From positions 1 through 15,115 of the forward strand of contig JAIRXA010000147.1 of NCBI GenBank assembly GCA_031268525.1: a stretch of DNA of 15,115 nt. The letters are read 5' to 3'. Origin of the DNA: Coriobacteriales bacterium. GTDB lineage: Bacteria > Actinomycetota > Coriobacteriia > Coriobacteriales > UBA8131. The notes under the pieces were generated by a model. It was not told the DNA's origin. It saw nothing but the letters and a program-made list of their open reading frames with translations, and ran no database searches. The translations under genes were made by a program, and so were the position numbers. This document shows, one piece after another, positions 7,801 through 13,168 of this stretch. The stretch's first letter is position 1; every line of letters starts with the position of its first letter.

Positions 7801-9506
7801 TCCTCGACTCGTCGGCCTTGGGCTACGGGGTGCGTGACGTACTTTTGGGGCAACTACAGGGCTGTTGCCTGGAACTCGTCGTGGATGCGATAGAGCCCGA
7901 AGATCAGCAGCTTGAAGTCTCCTGCGTACAAGACACCATTGCTCATATGAGCGCCCTACTGAGCGGCGACGGCACTACCCTTGCTGCACAGGTGATTGAT
8001 GCCGACGATCGGTCGATATATGCCGCATTGCTCGACAGCACAGACGCGACGCCTCAGATGCCGTTTATAGTACTCCAGTATGATGTCAGCCAAATGCCCG
8101 CCCGGCCTGCTGACATGCGCATCGGGCAGATGGTGACGCTTGCCAAGCGACAGTCCAGTCGCCCAAAGCCAAGGAGGCGGACGTTTTATGTTGGCGACCT
8201 GAATGCATCGGACTTCCCTGTAGACGATTACGCGTTGGAAGAGGACCGTATCGTCATTGAGGGTCAGGTGAGCGATTCAAGTCTGAAGCGGCTGATGGCA
8301 AAGAGCGCCCAGTACGACATAAGAACGGCAACCAGACTGCGCCATGCAGCCAGGATGCTCATGCTCAGAAGCCGCATCCCATCCTTCAGGGTAGTCGACG
8401 TGACCGGTATTCGTAACATCGCTGCCGCAACGGCACCGTCAGGCGTCGTTAAGGAAACCCGGAAAGACGGCTCTGTTGTGGTGACCTGCGACGGCTGTGA
8501 TGTCTTCGTCAGAGCCAGCGATGTATCTTGGGTCAGTGGCGGCAATGTCCTCGAGCCTGGCTTGGAGGTACCCCTGTTCGTAAAGAGAGCCGAGCCAGAA
8601 AGTGGGCTTCTGCACGCCAGCCTGCGCGACCCTGCCAGCAACCCCTATGGCAGCCTACACATCAACAGCGTCATTGAGGCTGTTGTCCAGAAGACTGGTG
8701 TCAGCAAGGGCATGGCATTTGCCCTCCTGGAGACTGCGACGGGGGCAAGGCTCTACCTCCCCCGGTTTGAGAGTGGCTTCTCAAACAACGACGACCTCAT
8801 TCAGCAACTTGAAGCAGGCAAGACCCTCAGTGCACGTATCGTTTCCGTTGACCCCGAAAACGAACGTGCCTCGTGCAGCCTGTTCGTCACCGAAATCGAG
8901 ATAGTACTCGATAAAGGCAGGGAAGCTCTCGTCGCGGGCAAAGAACCCCACTATCGTACCGATGCCTTCCGCGATCACGCCGGGGTAGGCACGTTCATCG
9001 ACGTTAAAGACACCACCGTCAGGGTGCGGTCTACAAGTTCTGTTGGAGGCGCTACCACCGTAAACGTGATCAAAGATGCCCTCTCCGGCAGCATGCTGAA
9101 TGTCATGTTGCCCTCCATGGGGCCTTTTTGCGACAGGGATTTCCTGAGGTCTCTGAGAATCCAGTATGGCGTATGCGCAACAATCACCAAAAACCGCGTG
9201 TTGGTGGTTGCTGCCCCAAGTGATACCGTTGCGCAGGCTCTCTTAAACCACCTGGCAAGCCACTACCGAGTGCGCAGCATCACGCTGGGTAGATACCGCA
9301 AAGAAGCCTTGCAGCAGGCGCGTGACGGCGGTCTCAAAATACGCTTCGATGGCCCCTTTGCCAATGACTGTCAACCTGCCCATCTGGAATGCGACCAAGC
9401 ATCGGATGCCACTATGCTGTCGCTCCTGAGCGCCTACGGCATCGCATACAGCGATAACGGGTGGATAATCGACAGCAGGTTCAGTTACGAATTGCTGGCG
9501 GCGTGA
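4860..9506 (+). CDS. Giant DEAH/RHA-type helicase with N-terminal zinc ribbon and C-terminal S1/OB-like repeats
   Basis: This 1548-aa protein begins with a C-x2-C...C-x2-C zinc ribbon (C16, C19, C44, C47). The helicase core has motif I APTGSGKST (K136), Ia TQPR, II DEAH (236-239), III SAT (268-270), V STNLAETSLTVEG (416-428) and VI QRRGRAGR (464-471). All motifs are intact and typical of the HrpA/DHX RNA-helicase group. A winged-helix/HA2-like region follows (about 495-610). The tail is unusual. It has an acidic linker (about 840-880), an S1/OB-like segment near 950-1025, a clear S1 domain near 1190-1255 (SGVVKET...VFVRASDVSW...GLLHASLRD), another S1-like unit near 1263-1343 and a small KH-like end. 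It is longer than HrpA (about 1300 aa). Start choice: 4860 has GGAA 5 nt upstream, while 4869 or 4872 would give an ATGA-type overlap with the previous stop and remove only 3-4 residues. It is probably an RNA-translocating motor for the operon's nucleases. Confidence 0.88.
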   Translation: MGYMMSIVTRDWKIECKDCGLLFYYSHRSIEDAAAKGESRPERCPVCREVHSRQISRMGAGYIDLAAGRPVPEGGLKQGRLGCVHHAQRPHERIDIEEIEISPNTFGLTDELMVDFIKDLDRHQVALVTAPTGSGKSTFFPYRLLEPPSSLPRDIITRHGKILVTQPRIEASSSIPSFVAESLHGAKAGPGYDIGYTNSRRKESDHRNKLVYLTDGTLLNMIKRGELYDVGTVVIDEAHERSINIDLILALLRRELKSLPHLKLIIASATIDVAVFQDYFQPDYDVLYATFPGKTAHPVIEHFADTEIAETALTAKMPKAVAEKAYKILRSMATGTPMEGYCTEEIMDGDILCFLHGKRPIIDACGLLAAMINDDDDLCDQVEVLPLYSELSDREIKRALGSRQGRKAKRWRVVISTNLAETSLTVEGIRHVVDSGLINQNVWDTRNVVGEVRPRLHSQSGLLQRRGRAGRVAPGVWHCLLTERQFKALDFATSPEIARAPLEAVLLAARDAGINDPRELRWLAPGFPQDEYARADAALRQMGALNEDGIPTALGRELASVRESIPHASLIALADSAGCVVEAATVIAADKCGGLKPLLSWDNRWPADTKLHVDRVYDVLLLNARDDLDMFIRLWAEWESLPIDAQEQWAERRFLNASAFVQWGKERERLLSSLQPKTRTAAVRGVSLALTERLRKVILWVFPDSLYQLDGNGSYVPFAVDRSNTTTVEQWGNRAALKLDSTSVCLNTKPHYLCALKRRCGKLRETPLEPPTTFVEVSFCVAFDGQDDCPTTLHGLSCSCNKESAWKPPSVLPGDRFEVTDDGQRISALSRLEPKSFITVALDEDNSADEDIDEECSASINTTAEEDTAAPCWEYNEELLEIDNGVKEARIDKCHTDALPELILVRPNNLDRLDRVIVREIDCCGKAVCEPDDSAVRLRQFAKRYPLGSKAPFVVTSIRRLRLGKRSLAIAENRETGVSVILDSSALGYGVRDVLLGQLQGCCLELVVDAIEPEDQQLEVSCVQDTIAHMSALLSGDGTTLAAQVIDADDRSIYAALLDSTDATPQMPFIVLQYDVSQMPARPADMRIGQMVTLAKRQSSRPKPRRRTFYVGDLNASDFPVDDYALEEDRIVIEGQVSDSSLKRLMAKSAQYDIRTATRLRHAARMLMLRSRIPSFRVVDVTGIRNIAAATAPSGVVKETRKDGSVVVTCDGCDVFVRASDVSWVSGGNVLEPGLEVPLFVKRAEPESGLLHASLRDPASNPYGSLHINSVIEAVVQKTGVSKGMAFALLETATGARLYLPRFESGFSNNDDLIQQLEAGKTLSARIVSVDPENERASCSLFVTEIEIVLDKGREALVAGKEPHYRTDAFRDHAGVGTFIDVKDTTVRVRSTSSVGGATTVNVIKDALSGSMLNVMLPSMGPFCDRDFLRSLRIQYGVCATITKNRVLVVAAPSDTVAQALLNHLASHYRVRSITLGRYRKEALQQARDGGLKIRFDGPFANDCQPAHLECDQASDATMLSLLSAYGIAYSDNGWIIDSRFSYELLAA

Positions 9507-9555
9507 TGCAGCGGCGCGAACGCTCCGTGACACAGCAATGTGATGTAGCGGCGGG
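9503..9555 (+). repeat. Imperfect 16-bp direct repeat after the helicase gene
   Basis: GTGATGCAGCGGCGCG at 9503-9518 recurs as GTGATGTAGCGGCGGG at 9540-9555 (14 of 16 identical), with 21 bp between the copies. The first copy contains the helicase stop codon TGA (9504-9506). It could be a small local duplication or a junction scar at the end of the operon. Confidence 0.6.
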
Positions 9556-9691
9556 GCAGCTCCACGGCATAGGCAATTTGTAGGCCAGTGGGGCGGGTAT
9601 CGTGTCGAAGACAGGGTACAATATGCTGGTATCCGAGTCAGTCTGGTGATGGCTCTGGTTTTTATGTAAGAATTTCAGGGAGAGGAACGCC
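9507..9691. other. Intergenic region between the helicase operon and the TPR-like gene
   Basis: This 185-bp non-coding gap marks the end of the left operon and the composition change. It holds an imperfect hairpin at 9562-9591 (CCAC-GGC paired with GCC-A-GTGG, one bulge) without a T-run, so it is not a convincing terminator. A TACAAT at 9617-9622 resembles a -10 box for the next gene, but no matching -35 lies 16-18 bp upstream. GGGAGAGG at 9679-9686 is the ribosome binding site for ATG 9692. Confidence 0.4.
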
Positions 9692-10465
9692 ATGAATGCT
9701 GAGGAGCTGCACAATGTTGTACTGAAGTCCTTTCGACAAGGTGATTATAAGGGTGGACCTTATGCCGCACATGCTCTTGAGCAGGCGCATGCAAATGCGA
9801 AAGAAATTGCGAACAGGAAGCCAAATGCATTCGATACTGAGACGTGCAGAGTCGCTTCGTTGGCTGCAATTGTTCAAAAGGACTGGATTCAAAGGGATAT
9901 CTGGAGGGCACGTTGGCTTTCAAGGGCTGTGGCGATTGGCTGGAGCGAGTCTATCGGATTTTGGCTCGTTGGGTTAGCGCTCAATCTTCTTACCATGGCC
10001 GATCGAACGAAATACTCGATAGATGCCCTGACCTCCGTCACCGAGGCTGAAGATATTCTGAGCGAGATAGACGTGTTGCTGTCAAATACAGAACCCAGTG
10101 GGTTTGAGTTAGATGATCGATTTTCTCCAACACGAACAGGCTTGGCAAGGCAATTATGGGAAAAACGAGGGCTTTGCGCTTTGGCGACGAATAATTATGA
10201 GAGAGCCGGAGTGGCGTTCCAAAATGCGCTCGATCAGGATTCGTCAACCCGTACGCGCATAAAAGTGGGTCTTTACAGTGCACTGTCTGTCTATCTTGAA
10301 ACCCTGCACACCGATGGTGACGTTAATCCTGCAATAGAGATGACAGATGCCCTGAAGAGTGAGGCAGCTTACTACGAAATGGCAGATCTTGTGGCTCTTG
10401 GTGATGAGAATATTGGTCTGATGCGTCAGCGGTCGCTCTCTGTGTTCCCTTACGATATTTTGTAA
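9692..10465 (+). CDS. TPR-like helical protein, function unknown
   Basis: This 257-aa protein is predicted almost entirely helical. Residues about 152-183 (LWEKRGLCALATNNYERAGVAFQNALDQD) fit a tetratricopeptide repeat: bulky hydrophobics, small Ala/Gly at the packing positions and the typical Y-x-x-A-x-x-x-F-x-x-AL pattern. The N-terminal part (YAAHALEQAHANAKEIANRK) may be a degenerate repeat. The hydrophobic stretch around residues 80-110 is broken by charged residues and is more like buried helix than membrane. The start is secure: ATG 9692 follows GGGAGAGG by 5 nt. The gene stands alone, converging on the radical SAM gene with only 34 bp between stops. Its lower GC content matches the right block rather than the operon on its left. 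TPR proteins usually bind protein or peptide partners; here no partner can be named. Confidence 0.65.
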   Translation: MNAEELHNVVLKSFRQGDYKGGPYAAHALEQAHANAKEIANRKPNAFDTETCRVASLAAIVQKDWIQRDIWRARWLSRAVAIGWSESIGFWLVGLALNLLTMADRTKYSIDALTSVTEAEDILSEIDVLLSNTEPSGFELDDRFSPTRTGLARQLWEKRGLCALATNNYERAGVAFQNALDQDSSTRTRIKVGLYSALSVYLETLHTDGDVNPAIEMTDALKSEAAYYEMADLVALGDENIGLMRQRSLSVFPYDIL

Positions 10466-10479
10466 GCGCGACGTATCGT

Positions 10480-10511
10480 CATGTCACAGCAGAGCCATGT
10501 CACAGCAGAGC
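10480..10511. repeat. Perfect 16-bp tandem duplication at the radical SAM stop codon
   Basis: The 16-mer CATGTCACAGCAGAGC occurs twice back to back (10480-10495 and 10496-10511) with no mismatch. On the minus strand each copy contains the in-frame-looking CTGTGA end of the radical SAM gene, so the last codons and stop were copied just past the end of the gene. It reads as a recent slippage or microduplication; no effect on the protein is expected. Confidence 0.95.
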
Positions 10512-11627
10512 TGGCTGAGAATACGGGTATACGACATTTCCATGAGAATCTGTTCCAAAGCTCAGTGTGTTGTGAGTGCAGGGCGGGCACTTCGGGCCCA
10601 AGGGAACTCCATAGCCTACAGCGATCTCCTGCGCCCGAAGATAGGCCTCGTACATAAGCTCATATGATGGCGGCCTGAGGTCTCTTAAGGGCGTTGAAGG
10701 GTCCGGGCGAAAGGGGCTCAGGACGGGAACAGCACCGCGCTCTGCGATTGCCTTGACACCAGCCAAGGTGGATTCAAGGGGTTCGAGCCCAACGAGCAGC
10801 ATAGACCGCACACGACCTCTGCCGAGGCGCTCTATGGCTTTCTCGATAAAATCCAGGTAGTGCCTGGCGCCGAACTGATACTTTTGTGGAGCCAGCTTTT
10901 TGGCGCGAGCTTCGTCATGCAATTCCAGATTGATAGACAGCTCATTGATCCCGAGTTTTCCCAGTTCGTCGATATCAAAGACATTCGAAAGAGGCACCAT
11001 CATGATGTCTACGGGAAGATCTTGGAAGCTTGCAAGTATCTCACGGTACAGTGCCCTATGAGATTCGGCGTCACTTTCTCTTGGAGTTCCGCCCGAAATC
11101 ATGATGTGTTGTGCCGGTTGTATGCAATCGGCCGCAGCAGTCTTCAGGGCCTTGATGCAGACATCAACAGGATGAAGGCTGTAGTCTATACCGGAAAAGG
11201 GGATATCGCAGAACTGACAGGAATAGGAACAGCCGGTCATTGGGGACAGGCGAACGCGATCGCCGTGAGTTACAACGATATGCTTGGGAAGGTCTGCAAG
11301 TTCTTCAGAGCTATGATACGCAGGTTGTAGACAATACCAGGCACGAGCTTCTAGATTGCCGTTTGACACATACAGGCCATCATCAATTACGTCGAGCACC
11401 GAGGTGGGGGCATCGACGAAGTTGGGATTGTATTCCTGTAGAGGCGCATTAACCCAGACGTCTCCTTCGAGCTTCAGGACAACCCCTGATGTCGATGCAT
11501 AATCGGCAGAAGAAAGTTTGGCGATGTTGGCATGTTCCAACAACCACTGCTGCGCCCTATTCGTAACCGTTATGCCTTCGGCCAGTATCTTGAGCTTGAG
11601 AATTTGAGAGGGCGAGAAGATGTACAA
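10500..11627 (-). CDS. Radical SAM enzyme (BioB/HydE-like general type), substrate unknown
   Basis: This 375-aa protein binds a 4Fe-4S cluster through C133-x3-C137-x2-C140 (TGCSYSCQFCD), the classic radical SAM CxxxCxxC. It also has the SAM-contacting ISGGTPRES at about 177-185 and later strands typical of the partial TIM barrel (SINLELHDE, SMLLVGLEPLEST, VPVLSPFRPDPSTPL). The last of these resembles biotin-synthase-type enzymes. The first 115 residues are an extra N-terminal region with no family I know. A second cysteine pair near the end (C347-x2-C350, then T-H-N) may bind metal or substrate. Start: TTG 11627 is chosen because AAAGGA (11639-11634) lies 6 nt upstream. TTG 11642 in the same frame has that site inside its own coding sequence. 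The gene is divergent from the ATP-grasp gene across a shared 185-bp region, which suggests joint regulation and one pathway. The reaction cannot be named. Confidence 0.85.
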   Translation of the reverse strand: MYIFSPSQILKLKILAEGITVTNRAQQWLLEHANIAKLSSADYASTSGVVLKLEGDVWVNAPLQEYNPNFVDAPTSVLDVIDDGLYVSNGNLEARAWYCLQPAYHSSEELADLPKHIVVTHGDRVRLSPMTGCSYSCQFCDIPFSGIDYSLHPVDVCIKALKTAAADCIQPAQHIMISGGTPRESDAESHRALYREILASFQDLPVDIMMVPLSNVFDIDELGKLGINELSINLELHDEARAKKLAPQKYQFGARHYLDFIEKAIERLGRGRVRSMLLVGLEPLESTLAGVKAIAERGAVPVLSPFRPDPSTPLRDLRPPSYELMYEAYLRAQEIAVGYGVPLGPKCPPCTHNTLSFGTDSHGNVVYPYSQPALL

Positions 11628-11713
11628 TCTTTTTCCTTTCAAAAAAGAAGCAGTCCAGCGAGAATACAGAGATGGTCACCAGTCAATTATAATATACTTA
11701 CAAATCTAACTCC
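11628..11713. promoter_or_regulatory. Shared AT-rich divergent promoter region (radical SAM / ATP-grasp)
   Basis: The AT-rich core at 11685-11698 contains TATAAT on the plus strand (11688-11693) and also TATAAT on the minus strand (11691-11686), so the same bases could serve as -10 boxes in both directions. Neither has a good -35 at 16-18 bp. On the plus strand the predicted start of transcription would fall near 11700, only about 14 nt before the GTG at 11714. A 9-bp palindrome TGGT-C-ACCA at about 11673-11681 may be an operator. A bidirectional promoter is inferred, not shown. Confidence 0.45.
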
Positions 11714-11812
11714 GTGAGTTCAGCACTGCAAGCAGTCGGAGTTCAAGTGGACCTGAATCGTGAGGATTGGACTGAAGAATTTGAATGACAGCAAGAACGT
11801 CTGGAGGCTGCC
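11714..11812 (+). pseudogene. Detached N-terminus of the ATP-grasp gene, cut off by an in-frame TGA
   Basis: A GTG at 11714 opens 24 codons (VSSALQAVGVQVDLNREDWTEEFE) ending in TGA at 11786-11788. The next eight codons (QQERLEAA) and the ATP-grasp gene that starts at TTG 11813 are in exactly the same frame. Read through the stop, the sequence becomes ...DWTEEFE-stop-QQERLEAALSTARARQIA..., a smooth amphipathic helix that looks like one protein. A single C-to-T change of CGA (Arg) would create this TGA. No Shine-Dalgarno precedes the GTG. The simplest reading is a nonsense mutation that removed the original N-terminus, with the rest still made from an internal start. Other readings are a regulatory leader peptide, a tiny substrate peptide for the neighbouring enzymes, programmed readthrough, or a sequencing error. 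Confidence 0.55.
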
Positions 11813-13168
11813 TTGTCTACTGCGCGTGCGCGTCAAATAGCGAACATTTCAAAAGCCCTTGGTTCTCGACAGCTTCTATGGACGGGCACAAGGGGTGATG
11901 ACGCGCGGTCGTTGAGCGATATACCGCAATTTTCGGGTTCGTTTACCATCATAAATCGTTACTCGCGTCACCCCCTACAAAATACAGTCGCCTATGAAGA
12001 TCTTACAAAGAGGCGTGTTGACTTAGACAGTTGGGACATCGACGAACACCTCTATGACGATGCTACGACTCAGTATAGGCAGGCGTTATTGGGGGCTCTG
12101 TCCGCGGATAGTACGGTCATATCATACAGGCCATCACATTTTGTTTCGGCTTTGATATTTGCCAGACAAAACAAATGCTTCGATCTCGGATTATTTGCTG
12201 ATCAACAAAGGGCATTTGAGCATAAGCCTTGGGTTGAATCGGCAGTTGTGCGGCTGGGCATCCCAACGCTTGGATGGAAATATCTTGCCGATGAAGACCA
12301 GATGGATGCGGATAAGATACTTGCGAATGGACCCGTAGTTGTCCGACCAAGCCGCGGATCGGGCGGCTCAGGGATGGCTATTATCCATTCAGCTGACGAG
12401 CTGAAGTCACAATGGCCTTCTGGGCAGGAATTCTTTGTCAGTATCTCTCCCTATTGTGGCGGCTGTTTACCTCTGAACGTGGGGGCAGTGGTTTGGGATG
12501 AAACCGTAACCATTCACCATCTTTCAGTTCAACTCATTGGTGTCCCCTATTGCGTCAGTTTGCCCTTTGGTTATTGTGGCAACGACTTTGATCTGCCAAA
12601 GTCTCTCGAAAAATCAATTATTGAACAAATTGAGCTGATTACCGTGCGCCTGGGCGATTGGCTCCGCTCGGGGGGCTATCGTGGCGCTTATGGCGTAGAC
12701 TTTCTGCTTGATGGTGGAAAGGTAGTATTTACAGAAATCAATGCTCGTTTTCAGGGGTCAACGCGTCTTTCCTGCCTGCTTTCGGTGAATAATGACGAAC
12801 CGTGTCTTTTGTTGGACCACATTGCTGCTCTACTGCATCTCCAGCCATCTATCAGTATATCTTTGATGGATAAAATGAAAGGGGCGGCACCTGCGTCTCA
12901 TATTGTTATTCATAATACTTCCGACGGTTCGAGCAAGATCAACACACATAGTCTGAGTAGTTCTTTTCGTAAACTTGACAGGTCTCGGCGCATTGAAGTC
13001 CAGGTAGGGGCCGACACCATTTGTGACCCCGGAGCGATCATGGCATGCACCACAATTAACCGTAGTGTTACCCATGACGGTTATTCGTTGCATCATGATA
13101 TCGAGAACGTCATTGCAAGTGCTTTATCTGATCAATGCACCACTGAGGTCGACGCGGAGGAAACATGA
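11813..13168 (+). CDS. ATP-grasp ligase-type enzyme, probably N-terminally shortened
   Basis: This 451-aa protein starts at TTG 11813, five nt after GGAGG (11803-11807); the frame is closed by TGA at 11786. The ATP-grasp core shows the nucleotide-binding strand and Gly-rich loop VVVRPSRGSGGSGMAII (175-191), and the metal and phosphate ligands in GVDFLLDGGKVVFTEINAR, with D296, E308 and N310. The N-terminal third (LLWTGTRGDDARSL, FTIINRY) resembles the pre-ATP-grasp part of carboxylate-amine ligases. ATP-grasp enzymes activate a carboxylate as an acyl phosphate and join it to an amine or thiol; the substrate here is unknown. Residues C215, C218, C247 and C255 form an unusual cysteine set around the ATP-grasp subdomain. 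The stop overlaps the next start (ATGA), so it is coupled to the SIR2-like gene. It is divergent from the radical SAM gene. The in-frame nonsense codon upstream suggests that about 33 N-terminal residues have been lost; the catalytic core is intact. Confidence 0.85.
   Translation: MSTARARQIANISKALGSRQLLWTGTRGDDARSLSDIPQFSGSFTIINRYSRHPLQNTVAYEDLTKRRVDLDSWDIDEHLYDDATTQYRQALLGALSADSTVISYRPSHFVSALIFARQNKCFDLGLFADQQRAFEHKPWVESAVVRLGIPTLGWKYLADEDQMDADKILANGPVVVRPSRGSGGSGMAIIHSADELKSQWPSGQEFFVSISPYCGGCLPLNVGAVVWDETVTIHHLSVQLIGVPYCVSLPFGYCGNDFDLPKSLEKSIIEQIELITVRLGDWLRSGGYRGAYGVDFLLDGGKVVFTEINARFQGSTRLSCLLSVNNDEPCLLLDHIAALLHLQPSISISLMDKMKGAAPASHIVIHNTSDGSSKINTHSLSSSFRKLDRSRRIEVQVGADTICDPGAIMACTTINRSVTHDGYSLHHDIENVIASALSDQCTTEVDAEET

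Noticed and set aside
7112..7801. 229-aa minus-strand open frame inside the helicase gene
   Set aside because: Ser-rich shadow of the helicase acidic linker region; no start signal or motif.
9562..9591. Possible terminator hairpin after the helicase operon
   Set aside because: Stem is short with a bulge and a 15-nt loop, and no T-run follows.
9617..9622. TACAAT as the promoter -10 for the TPR-like gene
   Set aside because: No -35-like hexamer at 16-18 bp and no extended -10 TG; recorded only within the intergenic entry.
10860..11330. 156-aa plus-strand open frame opposite the radical SAM gene
   Set aside because: Antisense to a gene with an unmistakable CxxxCxxC and no ribosome binding site.
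11714..11788. Small RiPP-type precursor peptide for the radical SAM/ATP-grasp pair
   Set aside because: Being in the same frame as, and continuous in character with, the ATP-grasp protein makes a broken N-terminus simpler; no leader/core features or own ribosome binding site seen.
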